A DNA stretch of 37,058 nt from Cladosporium sp. IMV 00045 (Eukaryota > Ascomycota > Dothideomycetes > Cladosporiales > Cladosporiaceae), in NCBI GenBank assembly GCA_001931905.2, contig MSJI02000230.1, positions 1-37,058 of the forward strand, given 5' to 3'. Positions 27,980-37,058 of this stretch are shown piece after piece; within the stretch, counting starts at the first letter, position 1; each line of letters starts with the position of its first letter. The notes beneath the pieces are model-generated. The model ran no database searches, was not told where the DNA came from, and was given only the letters and a program-made list of their open reading frames with translations. The position numbers were made by a program, and so were the translations under genes.

Positions 27980-28456
27980 GATTGCGTGTGTGTGGCGATA
28001 TTTGTGCTGAGTAGGTCGTGTAGGTCGTCAAGCACAGTAGGGGTGGAGTGAGGATGACAATATATGGGCGTGAGGATTTTGATGTCACATGTAGCGATTG
28101 GCCTTTGACGTCGCGCGCATGTGAAGTCGGCTTTGCGTTTGCTGCTGGACGACGTCTGCTTGGCGCTTCCGACTGCGCGAGAGCTCTCCACGCAAAAACG
28201 ACGCTAGCGTTGACCTGCATCCTCTACCACTCTTGAACCAATCGCTGTTCTTGCAAAGATCGATCAATGCGACGACCTGACATTGCGAACTAAAATCCAT
28301 CGCTCTGAGCACGAAAACATTGCATTGTCGCCTCGTTGCATGCCGATACGGTAGTTTGATCACACATATTCTCTCGAATTCCCAGGTCCATGAGAGGCCG
28401 CCACCTGCTCACAGCGGGTCGTCCGGCAGTGGAGCAAGGTTGAATCATTTGCGAAA
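27980..28456. other. Divergent promoter region between SMD1 and TFC4
   Basis: This region of 477 bases lies between the start codons of a splicing-factor gene and a Pol III factor gene. No coding feature is convincing. Several CG-rich words (for example TTTGACGTCGCGCGC near 28103) could be activator sites, but I cannot assign any. Confidence 0.5.
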
Positions 28457-31400
28457 ATGGATGGACATGCACACGACAAGGATCTGGATGACTACCCGGA
28501 TCCTCATACTTCTTCTCTGAATCCATACCCGGTGCTGTCACAGCCGACGTGGGGTTCATATTCTGGTACTGCGCCAGCAGATGGCGTGGAAGGCGCGGAA
28601 GATGGAGATGGGAATGCTTCCCAGATATATCCAGACCTTGATGACAGCCAAACTCCGGATCCTTATGGAGCAAGCAACGAATACAGCCGGATTGCCGAAC
28701 AATTCCACATGCGATATGGAACCCCTCAGAAACGACAAAACTACCACTTTCCTGGTGCTGCCATCGAATATGAGACGGATGTCGATGGCGAGCCTGATGA
28801 GAGGCCTATGGAAAACCCTTACTATGACAGGGAGCTGGTGCGACGTGCAGAAGCTGTTGATGGTGGCGATTATGTACCTACAGAGGACGATGCCAGCAGT
28901 GACGACGACGATGACGACGACGACGACCCTGAGTTTGAAGCCAACTTCGCTGAGGCGCTTGCTATGACCGAAGATGATATGTCTATTGCAGATGCCGCAA
29001 AACCTGGCCGTGGACGTCCACGTGGCCGTGGTAGAGGAGCCGGTCGAGGGAGAGCGAGAGGGCGAGGTTGGAAGTGGGCGGTCAAAGGCACAGAACATGA
29101 TCCAGCGGTGCGCAAAGCTCGAGAAAGAGCGGAAGAGAAACGTCTTAGAGGTCGGAAAACTGGCCCTAGGACTGGCCCTGGTGCCAAAAAGTCGAAGAAA
29201 CGGCAACGCGCCGAAGACCCAGGACCAGAATTCAAAGCACTTCAAGCACAGGCGACTGAGGCTTTCCTTGGTGGTCAACTCGATCAAGCAATGGACCTTG
29301 CGCGTCAAGCTGTCATGATCAATCCGGAAATTTACGTCGCCCATTCTCTCCTTTCCGACATTCTCATCGCCAAAGGGCAGCAGAAAGATGCCTTGGGCGC
29401 TTTGATGACGGGCGCCAACATCAAAAAAGATCCTGATCTCTGGCTGCTTGTAGCAAACAAGACGTTGGAGATGGCTGGTGCTTTCAGGACTCGCGCGGAG
29501 TATGACCAAGCTGTTTTCTGTCTTTCCAAGGCGATACATTATAGCCACGGCGAAGACACTTTCGAGATACGCACGCAGAGGCGAGATCTCCACTTGGATG
29601 CTGGCCATGATATCAAGGCTCGCACTGACACGAAGATTCTGTTGCGTGCCAAACCGGACGACCTGGATAATCTCAAACTGTATGCGGAGCTTTGTCTCGA
29701 GTCAAAAGACCATTTCGAAATGGCAGCTGCTCGAGAAATTTACGAGAACACTTTTCAAATGTTCGAGGACAAAGACAGCTTCGGAGATGCAGAGGTCCAA
29801 TGGGCCCACCTGAATTTATATCTTGACATAGTGGAGGCAACCAAAGAGCCACATCATGCAATTTTCCAGCTTAAACGAATTGCAAGATGGTTTCTGGGTC
29901 GCAAAGAGGATGAATATTGGGATGAAGTGAAGGGTGATGACCGTGAACTCGACAGTGGTCACGAGCGCCGATTTGAAATCCCGGAGTTCCGTAACAGCTC
30001 AAATCACAATCTGGACGCATACGGGGATGGCTTGCCATTGGACCTGAGGGTCAAGGTGGGAACGCTCCGTCTCAAGATGAAGAAACAAGAGGAAGCACTC
30101 AGACACTTTGACCACATTTACGATCTCCGGGATGACATCGCGAACGTCTACGACTTGTTTTACACAATTGGAGATACGCTTCGGCTTAACGCTATGTACG
30201 ATTCTGCCATTCGCTTCTACAAGCCGATCGAGGTCCTGGAAGACGAACTCACAGATCAATACTGGATCAGCATGGCGGCATGTTACAGAGGCTTGAAAGA
30301 TTTCGACGAAGCGGAAAAGTGCTACAGAGCTGTCATTGAGCTGGACCCGGATCATGCCCCAGCAAGGGCTGAACTTGCGAAGATGCTTGCTGATGACATG
30401 GACCAGAAGTCAAAAGCCATCTCTGTCGTGCGTGATCTCATCGCAATGGGCAGAAAGGATATCATCAGAAAGGAAAGGCTTGAGATGCCGCCAGTCAACC
30501 CCCGAGAATCAGCAAGAAAAGAGAAGATCACTGAGAATAAGAGAAAGCGAGCTACCGTCGATCTGGTGGCTGTCCCGGAGCTGGACGAGACGCTCATGCG
30601 GAAACGTATGAAGCAGCGCGAGAATGTTAGACTCCGTGAGTCGAGGAGGAAAGATCATGAGGACGACCAAGAAGCTGCCGCCGATTCAGAAAGCGACGAA
30701 GAGGGCAATGATTCTTTCGTACCAGCTGGAAGTGGATCTTTCAGCGCATTCCAGCCGGTATTCGGCGAGGACGGAGAACCAGGGCCTAACAAGGAATTCA
30801 GCCTAGAGGCGGAGGTTGACAAGCACAATCAGCACGTCGAGAAGGTCAACCAGAGACGCGCTTATGCTGAGATTCTCAAGAAAGAAGAGGATAGGGAACG
30901 CTTCTTCGAAGAGCAGGCTGGTCGTGTTCTGACATATTTCGCTAAGGTGAAAGAGCTGTGGCATGTCCTGGACGACGAAAGCGCCAGTGAAGAAGAAGTT
31001 TTCGACTGGATGGACAACGCCAGAATGATGTATCGTGAATTTCGCACGATGAGGGTATTCTACCCCATGAGAGACAGGTACAAGCCCTTCAGGGGATTTG
31101 CTCCTGTCCGCATTCGCAACAGAGGCAGCAAGTTTATTCGCGAGATGGAAGCGTTCAAGAAGCGACTCGAGGATGATGGCGCTCAAGAAGAAGCACCTGA
31201 CAGTGATTCTGACCACGGAGGAGGTGGCACCACCAAAGACAAAGCGCCTCCACCACTCGATGTCTCAACGCCCACCGATTTTCACGGCATCAACTTCCCA
31301 ACATGGCACCACATCTTCATCGATCTCGCGCTACTCGACGCGAAACAAAGCGATCAAGAATCCTGCTACGAGATCATCGAAAACGGCCTGTTCAATTCCA

Positions 31401-32374
31401 ACGTCTTCTACCACGACGAAGAGCTTCTCAACACATCCCAAGCCGCCTCCATCTGCTGCGCGCTCATGTTCAACGACAGCGAGCGTTTGATCAAGACGGC
31501 GCGCTGGTTCGCAATGCGCGGCGACCTTCGCTCCGGCTCTTCATACCAACTGGTGTCCGCAGTCTCCCGCCTAGCCTACGGCGACAACACCTTCTTCACC
31601 TCCGGCCCAACGCAGAAATTCATGCTGCGTAGCGTCAAGTCCCTTGACTACCAAGCCCTACCCCCCAAAATCCGCAAGAAATACGACTTCGGCATGCCGG
31701 CCAGCACGCTCAAGCGACGCGAAAAGCCCGAATTCGCCGCCGACGGCCTCGACACTGGCGCCCTGCTGAGCTACGGGCACATGGTCTCCGTGGCAAACCA
31801 CTCCTCCTCCGCCCTGCCCTACTTCTTCCGCGCCTTCGCCCTCGCCCCCGAGGACCCGGGCATCAACCTCAGCATCTCCGCGCAGTACGTCAGCGCCGCC
31901 ATGAAGCGCCAGACCCACAACCGCCACCACGAAATCCACCAGGGCCTCAGCTTCCTGTACCGCTACTACGCTTTCCGCTCGCGCTCCGGCGTCCCCGCTG
32001 AAGTCCAGGAGGCCGAGTTCAACGTCGCCCGCATGTGGCACGTCCTCGGCCTCACGCACATCGCCGTGCCCGCGTATGAGCGCGCCCTTGCTCTGAGCGA
32101 GCGGGTGCAGGCGGATATCGAGCAGCGATCCGCACAGCGTACAGCGCGTCTTCAGGCTCTGGAAGCGAGCATGCGAGCGCGCGAAGATGAAGGCTCTGCT
32201 CCCTCGCGAGAAGAGGAAGTCGAAGCGGCGAAGCTCAGGAATGAGGAAGAGTGCGGGTTCGGACGGGAGGATTACGCCGCTGAGGCGGCGTGTGCTTTGC
32301 AGAGTGTTTACACGGCTGTGGGGAATCAGAGGGCGGCGGAGGAGATTGCTGTGAAGTGGTTGGTGCTTGAATGA
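28457..32374 (+). CDS. TFC4: TFIIIC subunit Tfc4 (tau131-like TPR protein)
   Basis: Tfc4 is the TPR assembly subunit of TFIIIC. It contacts the A-box side of Pol III promoters and recruits TFIIIB through Brf1 and Bdp1, acting on tRNA genes such as the one nearby. The single-exon product has 1305 aa (yeast Tfc4 1025). ATG context is GAAAATGGA. The N-terminal 255 residues are acidic (D-run about 149-157) and then basic, with an RG/RP tract RGRPRGRGRG (185-194) like an AT-hook. The first TPR array follows (about 258-420: AFLGGQLDQAMDLARQAVMINPEIYVAHSLL). More TPRs are near 540-640 (YRGLKDFDEAEKCYRAVIELDPDHAPARAELA), then a charged linker, then C-terminal TPR-like helices (about 960-1300). Extra length lies mainly in the N-terminus and linker. 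Confidence 0.92.
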   Translation: MDGHAHDKDLDDYPDPHTSSLNPYPVLSQPTWGSYSGTAPADGVEGAEDGDGNASQIYPDLDDSQTPDPYGASNEYSRIAEQFHMRYGTPQKRQNYHFPGAAIEYETDVDGEPDERPMENPYYDRELVRRAEAVDGGDYVPTEDDASSDDDDDDDDDPEFEANFAEALAMTEDDMSIADAAKPGRGRPRGRGRGAGRGRARGRGWKWAVKGTEHDPAVRKARERAEEKRLRGRKTGPRTGPGAKKSKKRQRAEDPGPEFKALQAQATEAFLGGQLDQAMDLARQAVMINPEIYVAHSLLSDILIAKGQQKDALGALMTGANIKKDPDLWLLVANKTLEMAGAFRTRAEYDQAVFCLSKAIHYSHGEDTFEIRTQRRDLHLDAGHDIKARTDTKILLRAKPDDLDNLKLYAELCLESKDHFEMAAAREIYENTFQMFEDKDSFGDAEVQWAHLNLYLDIVEATKEPHHAIFQLKRIARWFLGRKEDEYWDEVKGDDRELDSGHERRFEIPEFRNSSNHNLDAYGDGLPLDLRVKVGTLRLKMKKQEEALRHFDHIYDLRDDIANVYDLFYTIGDTLRLNAMYDSAIRFYKPIEVLEDELTDQYWISMAACYRGLKDFDEAEKCYRAVIELDPDHAPARAELAKMLADDMDQKSKAISVVRDLIAMGRKDIIRKERLEMPPVNPRESARKEKITENKRKRATVDLVAVPELDETLMRKRMKQRENVRLRESRRKDHEDDQEAAADSESDEEGNDSFVPAGSGSFSAFQPVFGEDGEPGPNKEFSLEAEVDKHNQHVEKVNQRRAYAEILKKEEDRERFFEEQAGRVLTYFAKVKELWHVLDDESASEEEVFDWMDNARMMYREFRTMRVFYPMRDRYKPFRGFAPVRIRNRGSKFIREMEAFKKRLEDDGAQEEAPDSDSDHGGGGTTKDKAPPPLDVSTPTDFHGINFPTWHHIFIDLALLDAKQSDQESCYEIIENGLFNSNVFYHDEELLNTSQAASICCALMFNDSERLIKTARWFAMRGDLRSGSSYQLVSAVSRLAYGDNTFFTSGPTQKFMLRSVKSLDYQALPPKIRKKYDFGMPASTLKRREKPEFAADGLDTGALLSYGHMVSVANHSSSALPYFFRAFALAPEDPGINLSISAQYVSAAMKRQTHNRHHEIHQGLSFLYRYYAFRSRSGVPAEVQEAEFNVARMWHVLGLTHIAVPAYERALALSERVQADIEQRSAQRTARLQALEASMRAREDEGSAPSREEEVEAAKLRNEEECGFGREDYAAEAACALQSVYTAVGNQRAAEEIAVKWLVLE

Positions 32375-32970
32375 GATGGTTTGTTAGGGAAGGTGACAAG
32401 TGGGAGGTGGGAGTTGGTGTGAGTGTAGTTGAATGTGTACGTGAGAGACAAGAGAGACGGGTCTTGTTCTATGTTTTTGATACCCCTAGCTACCTCTCGT
32501 ACAAGAAAATTATGTCAAAGAGGTAATCAGTCTATGATACAAACAAGCAAACCGAGTTCATCCCTATCCTACTACCGATGAAGAACACGCTAAAACGCAG
32601 CATTGAAAACGTGAAAAGCTCGTACAATAACAGTACACTGGCAAGAAATCCAACCCCAGCCAATCCTGACAAAGCCTTGACCTTTCCCATAACCATGTCT
32701 GAAAACACAAAACCATCATCAAAAGCATTGCACCCACGCACCCGCCATGTCCACAATGCCATCCTCCAAGTTCCAATTTCGAAAAGAACTACCCATTGCC
32801 ACCCACTCACTTCTTTCCACCCCACCACCTTTCTCTCCGCAATCAATCTTGAAACCGCTTCATTGACACACGCCTTCCAATTCCATCCACATTCCCATCC
32901 TCCAATGCCCAATGCCAAATCTCAACCAAAAAAGTTAAAGAAAAAACACTCCATATTCACTTTTTCACAA
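32375..32970. other. Convergent intergenic region between TFC4 and the nucleoporin gene
   Basis: This 596-base gap holds two 3' flanks. The right half is A/C-rich on +. The open frames here are strand-biased composition effects running into the antisense of the nucleoporin. I see no gene or RNA. Confidence 0.55.
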
Positions 32971-35900
32971 TCACTTCTCCACCCCAACAATCTTGCCACC
33001 CCTCCTCTCCACCCTCTCCCTCAAACCCCTCAACACCTTCCTCCTAGCCTTCTCGCGGCCCAGCCAGCCCTCCGCCTCCTCCACGCTCACGTCCTGCATT
33101 TTCTTCCTCGACGTGCTCGCGCTGAAACTGGCCGTGCTCCTGCCCAGCGCGCTGGCGCCGAGATCCGCCACGGAGCGCCTGCCAGGAGGGGTGTGCGGCT
33201 GCTGCGATGGCAAGAAGCGCGAGCCGAACATGCCGCTCATGCCCAGCTGGTCGCCGTTGGCGGCCATGCGTTGCGGGCGGCTGCGGCGCGGAGTACTGCT
33301 GGCGGCGGGGGAGCCGGAGCGGCTGGCGTTGGTGTTGCTGAGGAGTTTGGAGCCGCGCAGGGTGGTGACGAGGCTGTCTTCGTAGTCGTCGCCGAGACGC
33401 AAATTGGCGAGGCCGCGGGGCAGGCGGCGGATTTGGGCTTCGAGGACGTCGACGTCGCCGCTGCGCTGCTCGACCATGGCGGTCATTTTGAGGATGGTGT
33501 TGGTCACGGCTTCGACGGTGGGGACGTTGGAGGCTGGGCCTGCGGCGCCGCCTTTGGCTTGACCTTCGCCGGATGCTGAGGGTGCGGAGGCGAGGTCGGC
33601 GCGGAGGATGCTCATGGCTTCTTCCGCTTCGGCGAGCTGTTTTTGCATCTTCTGCACGGCTTGGCGGAGCTCGGTTTGCTGAGCGGCGGTTTCGCTTGGG
33701 AGAGGGGCGTTGAATTGCTCGGCTTGCTGTTTTGGGTCCGTCCTGCTGGCGATTTGCTTCCTCAAGTCGGCGGCGCGGCTCTTGAGTTTCTGAAGCTCTT
33801 TTTCTTCGTCTACGCAATCCGCGATCTTACCTGCGGGGTCTTCTACGCGGCCGTTGTCGAGATCCTTGCCAACGCCTTCGATGAGCGAGCGAAGGTCGTC
33901 AAACTCGGCGAACACCCAGCCTTCTTCATCCTCCAGATCGCGCTTAGTCATAGGGCCAGAGTTGTCGCGAGCATGGCTGTGGGCATCGACGAAAGACTGC
34001 AGAGACCTGGCATTGAGGCCAAGCGTGTCGATCATGCTGTTCACATCGCGGAAGACCTTCTCCATTGATCCAGCAACGCCAGGCTTGTCGGATCCACCGG
34101 TGTAGTTGTGATGAGCGATGAACTCTGGCAAGTCACTTGAGGGCTCGACCGGTGCCTCGAGGATCGCTTTGATGCGAGCATCCTCTTCGTCGTCAAGCTC
34201 GTCCTGAGTGGGTGGCTGCGGTGTTGGTGCCTTTTGTCGCTGAGTAGGGCGTTCGACAGGCTTGCCTGGCGGAACAGAGATCTTGCCGAACGAAGGCGGC
34301 TGCGCTGATGGAGCTTTGCTCGGAGCACGAACAGGGCTCGGTGAGCGAGGACTCTGCGGTTTAGGCGGAGGCGCAAAGCTGGTTGGCGGTTTGGGGAAGC
34401 CAGCAGGTGTGTATGAGGTCTTCTTCTCGGTTGCTGGCGTGGTAGACTGCTCGTCACGCTCGCCTCGCTTTGGACTCGCGGCAGAAATTCTAGACTCGAA
34501 AGCAGACAGCTGCTTAGGGTCCTCGATGGTGCGGTCATCCTCTTCTTCGTCGTCCTCTTCATCCTCATCCTCGTCATCGTCATCGTCTCCCTCCTCGTCA
34601 TCATCATCATCATCATCACCTTCTTCTTCCTCATCGTCAGAACCCCAATCAGGCTCATCGTCGTCCTCAAGGGGCCCTTCATCCTCTTCATCTGCGCTTG
34701 CAGATTCGGAAAACCTCTCATCACCAACATCGAGAGGCGGGCTGCCCGCAATCGGAACATCGGCGCCCTCATCGGCCTTCTTTGGCTTCGACGGCAAGAA
34801 GTCTGGCGGCAAGGGTGCATCATCTGTAGCGGCGGGTGTCGGTTCCTTCTTCGATTTTGAAGGGAGGAAGTCCGGTGGCAAAGGTGCATCGTTAGCTGCA
34901 GGCTTCTTCTCCGCTGGCTTGTCGTTGGTAGGTCCCTGAGGAGTTAGGAGACCAGGAGGAGACGCAAGTCCCTCAGGTTCTTTCGCCTGCTTTGGAGGGC
35001 TCGCAGGCGTGGTTGAAGCCTCGGGGATATCGTTAAGCTTAGGGGATTGAGTTGAGCCTGGTTCTTCTTTGATCGGTGTGGTCGGATCAGTGTTCTTGCC
35101 AATCGTGTTGAGCGAACTAGAGAAGCCAGAACCGAACATGCTGGCGCCTGGTTCCTTGGGTTTGGGGAGATCATCCTTTGCTGTCCCATCGGGCTTGAAC
35201 GATGAGCCGAGCTTGAATCCGCCGAGCCCACCAAGACCAGACGACTGTTTTTTGTCGTCTGTCTTGTTTTCTTGTGCCTGCGACGGCTGGCCAAACGAGG
35301 ACTTGCCAAAGGATGCTCCAGATCCGAAAGCACCACCGGATGCGAAACTTCCTGTAGTCGAATTTAGCGTCACTGTAGAACCGAAGGAAGAAGTGGCAGG
35401 CATACCGGATTGTTGCTGTCCAGCGGAGGCGAAAGAAGATTGTTGGGTGTTGCTGTTGTTGCCGAACGAACCGAATGCGGATCCTCCAGTGGAAAAAGGC
35501 GAAGCGGCAGGTTTGTTTCCACCGTCATTCGGCTTTCCGAAGCTGGCGAACGGCGAAGACTGTGCCTTGTTGTCGTTTCCACCAGGCTTACCGAAGCTGG
35601 CGAAAGGCGAAGCTGCAGGTTTGCTATCATCGCCACTCGGTTTTGCAAAGCTACCGAAAGGTGAAGCAGCAGGCTTGTTCTCCTCACCACTGGGCTTGCC
35701 GAAGCTGCTGAACGGCGAAGCGGCAGGCTTGTTCTCGTTTTCGTTTGATTTGCCAAAGCTACTGAACGGTGAGGCAAGCGCCTTGCCTGCTTGATCTTCG
35801 CTCGACTTGCCAAAAGTGCCAAAATTGGAAGCGGGTTTGGGTTCACTCGGCTTGCCGAAAGCAGCACCACCAAAAGGAGAAGGAGCAGTCTTCTTGTCGT

Positions 35901-37058
35901 CACCGCCAGCCTTCGCAAAGCTGGCGAAAGGTGATGCGGACTGCTTGCCATCACCCTCGCTCTGCTTGCCGAAAGATGCGAACGGCGACTGCCCACTCGC
36001 GTTGCCACCAAACACAGAACCAGAGCCAGTCTGGCCTGCCTGCGAGCCCTGACTCGGGGTTGCTGAGCCCCAGGGGGAAGGCTTGTTGGCACCCATGCCG
36101 CCCGTCTGCCCGAATGCAGCTGGTGCTCCGAATGAAGGAGTTCCGGCAGGCTTTCCGAACTCGGGTTGCTTCGGTGTTGATGCCGGTGGTGCACCCCAGG
36201 GAGAGGCCATTTTGCCGAAACCAGAAGCGCTACCAAAGGCTGGTGTGCTGCTCTGACCAAAAGCAGGCTGCGAAGGCGTCTGAGCTTGCGATGGCGTTGT
36301 CGATCCAAAAGGCGCTGTGCTTGTGTTGAAAGCGCTCGGTGTTGGTTGTTGTGCAGCTGGGGTCTGGGTTTGCTCTGTAGCGTTGACACTAACCAGACCA
36401 GAGTAAGGAGTCTTCTGTCGGATTGACTCGTTGTAAATGATGTGCCAAGCGCTGAGTACACCTTCGTGGTTAAGGGCGAGGAGCGCTGGTACAGGTGTGG
36501 CGGATTCATCAATCTCCTCATCGCTTGGGATGGGTTTCTTGACCTTCTCTTTCGAGCTCAAATCGAGTGCCATGCCAATGACTGAAGTCTCGCTCATGTC
36601 GTCTTCCAAGCTTACAGGGAGGTTCGCGCGGCGCGTGTCTTCCAAAGGTGTGGTGGTTGTGTAAATGTGCGTGATCTTGTCTGCCTCGACATCGTGCGAA
36701 AGTGGTGTCTTTGATCGAGTGATGAGGCCGATGTCAGAAGAGATGGTCGAGCCAAGGATGAGTGCATCATCGAGGTTCGGTAACCATTCCCTCAGACGCT
36801 GGATGAAGTGGAAAGCTGGGAGGCGCTCTTCCATGAAACCTGGACAAGGGTCCATGAATCTGTGGTAGCTGCAATTTCCCGACTGCTTGTCCCTATGGAC
36901 AAGATGGTATTCTGCGTCGTTGCGCGGACCCATGCCATCGGCTCCACCAGCGGGAGGGTTGATCGGTGCGTGAATCATCAAGAAATCCAGAGTCTCCAAC
37001 CAGTAGATCGCCGTAACGGGTAATGCGATCTCTTGCGGGTCGCGGTCCTCCATCAAGT
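32971..37058 (-). CDS. NUP159: Nup159/Nup214-type FG nucleoporin (5' partial)
   Basis: This is a cytoplasmic-face nuclear pore protein; the family docks the mRNA-export helicase Dbp5 through an N-terminal beta-propeller. The frame is open to the window edge, so the start and most of the propeller are missing. At least 1361 residues are present. In order: the last propeller blades (about 1-220: YWLETLDFLMIH, DALILGSTISSDIGLI, ALNHEGVLSAWHI); an FG domain with GLFG-poor, SFGK/SAFG-rich repeats (about 240-620); a Pro-rich linker with two PLPPDFLPSK copies; a very acidic run (about 789-842); and a C-terminal coiled-coil region (about 1080-1215). The last part in yeast binds Nup82-Nsp1. A TQT motif at 229-231 is a possible dynein-light-chain anchor. 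Confidence 0.88.
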   Translation of the reverse strand, partial: LMEDRDPQEIALPVTAIYWLETLDFLMIHAPINPPAGGADGMGPRNDAEYHLVHRDKQSGNCSYHRFMDPCPGFMEERLPAFHFIQRLREWLPNLDDALILGSTISSDIGLITRSKTPLSHDVEADKITHIYTTTTPLEDTRRANLPVSLEDDMSETSVIGMALDLSSKEKVKKPIPSDEEIDESATPVPALLALNHEGVLSAWHIIYNESIRQKTPYSGLVSVNATEQTQTPAAQQPTPSAFNTSTAPFGSTTPSQAQTPSQPAFGQSSTPAFGSASGFGKMASPWGAPPASTPKQPEFGKPAGTPSFGAPAAFGQTGGMGANKPSPWGSATPSQGSQAGQTGSGSVFGGNASGQSPFASFGKQSEGDGKQSASPFASFAKAGGDDKKTAPSPFGGAAFGKPSEPKPASNFGTFGKSSEDQAGKALASPFSSFGKSNENENKPAASPFSSFGKPSGEENKPAASPFGSFAKPSGDDSKPAASPFASFGKPGGNDNKAQSSPFASFGKPNDGGNKPAASPFSTGGSAFGSFGNNSNTQQSSFASAGQQQSGMPATSSFGSTVTLNSTTGSFASGGAFGSGASFGKSSFGQPSQAQENKTDDKKQSSGLGGLGGFKLGSSFKPDGTAKDDLPKPKEPGASMFGSGFSSSLNTIGKNTDPTTPIKEEPGSTQSPKLNDIPEASTTPASPPKQAKEPEGLASPPGLLTPQGPTNDKPAEKKPAANDAPLPPDFLPSKSKKEPTPAATDDAPLPPDFLPSKPKKADEGADVPIAGSPPLDVGDERFSESASADEEDEGPLEDDDEPDWGSDDEEEEGDDDDDDDEEGDDDDDEDEDEEDDEEEDDRTIEDPKQLSAFESRISAASPKRGERDEQSTTPATEKKTSYTPAGFPKPPTSFAPPPKPQSPRSPSPVRAPSKAPSAQPPSFGKISVPPGKPVERPTQRQKAPTPQPPTQDELDDEEDARIKAILEAPVEPSSDLPEFIAHHNYTGGSDKPGVAGSMEKVFRDVNSMIDTLGLNARSLQSFVDAHSHARDNSGPMTKRDLEDEEGWVFAEFDDLRSLIEGVGKDLDNGRVEDPAGKIADCVDEEKELQKLKSRAADLRKQIASRTDPKQQAEQFNAPLPSETAAQQTELRQAVQKMQKQLAEAEEAMSILRADLASAPSASGEGQAKGGAAGPASNVPTVEAVTNTILKMTAMVEQRSGDVDVLEAQIRRLPRGLANLRLGDDYEDSLVTTLRGSKLLSNTNASRSGSPAASSTPRRSRPQRMAANGDQLGMSGMFGSRFLPSQQPHTPPGRRSVADLGASALGRSTASFSASTSRKKMQDVSVEEAEGWLGREKARRKVLRGLRERVERRGGKIVGVEK
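34531..34692 (-). repeat. GAD-triplet-rich acidic tract in NUP159
   Basis: This low-complexity stretch encodes roughly 54 residues that are nearly all Asp or Glu. On + it appears as repeated TCATCN and TCTTCN triplets. It separates the FG/Pro-rich part from the C-terminal structural part. Confidence 0.85.
35500..35775 (-). repeat. Minisatellite of about 60-66 bp encoding FG repeats
   Basis: At least five in-frame imperfect copies encode the pattern KPAASPF(S/G/A)SF(G/A)KPSG followed by a variable acidic spacer of 3-5 residues. Further diverged copies extend to about 35990. The repeat period in protein is 20-22 residues. Such arrays are prone to copy-number change. Confidence 0.85.

Noticed and set aside
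28556..29608. A 350-codon - strand frame opposite TFC4
   Set aside because: It is antisense to the TPR protein and has no recognisable domain; it lacks a start context or neighbours suggesting a gene.
32578..33579. A 333-codon + strand frame after TFC4
   Set aside because: It starts in an A/C-rich spacer and then runs antisense to NUP159; it has no family features.
34262..34939. A + strand poly-Ser frame
   Set aside because: It is the mirror of the NUP159 acidic tract (GAD codons read antisense as Ser), not a gene.
37050..37056. Start codon of the nucleoporin at the window edge
   Set aside because: The frame continues open to the edge (Leu then Met) and the sequence is in the middle of the propeller, so this is a truncated gene, not a start.

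Overview
This window is nuclear DNA of a filamentous ascomycete (Pezizomycotina). The evidence is short introns of 53 to 101 nt with GTRNGT donors and CTAAC-type branch points, genes rich in low-complexity tails, Fab1, Afi1, Srs2 and Nup159 orthologues of the fungal type, and a fungal-type KatG end. A dothideomycete is my best guess but is inference. It looks like ordinary core genome: I see no transposon, CRISPR array, viral segment or secondary-metabolite cluster.

Layout from left to right: the last 46 codons of a catalase-peroxidase (+); an Srs2/UvrD-type DNA helicase (-); a two-exon USP-family deubiquitinase (-); a two-exon ER-lumen FKBP prolyl isomerase (+); an Nbs1 (Mre11-Rad50-Nbs1) subunit (+); a 2388-residue Fab1 PtdIns3P 5-kinase (-); a four-exon TPP1/Tpz1-like OB-fold protein (+); an Afi1 polarity/Arf3-docking protein (+); a two-exon Ayr1-like short-chain dehydrogenase (-); an intron-containing tRNA-Ala(AGC) (-); a three-exon SmD1 spliceosomal protein (-); a TFIIIC subunit Tfc4 (+); and a Nup159/Nup214-type FG nucleoporin (-) that runs off the right edge. 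Splice structures were worked out by hand from donor, branch and acceptor signals plus reading-frame continuity.

Functionally the genes are mostly housekeeping. Three concern genome stability (Srs2, Nbs1 and the Tpz1-like protein), and the deubiquitinase might also be nuclear. Fab1 and Afi1 concern endomembrane and polarity functions. TFC4 and the tRNA gene both belong to the RNA polymerase III world and lie within 2 kb of each other. SMD1 and TFC4 share a divergent promoter, as do the deubiquitinase/FKBP pair and the FAB1/Tpz1-like pair.

The points most worth a second look are: the hidden 3' exons of the Tpz1-like gene; the tRNA-Ala intron whose sequence pairs with the anticodon loop, together with a UUCG hairpin plus T-run just downstream; an Asp in place of one FYVE zinc ligand in Fab1; a canonical PIP-box in the Srs2 tail; a shortened Tel1-binding tail on Nbs1; and a cluster of four identical TTCACTTA octamers between the deubiquitinase and FKBP genes.
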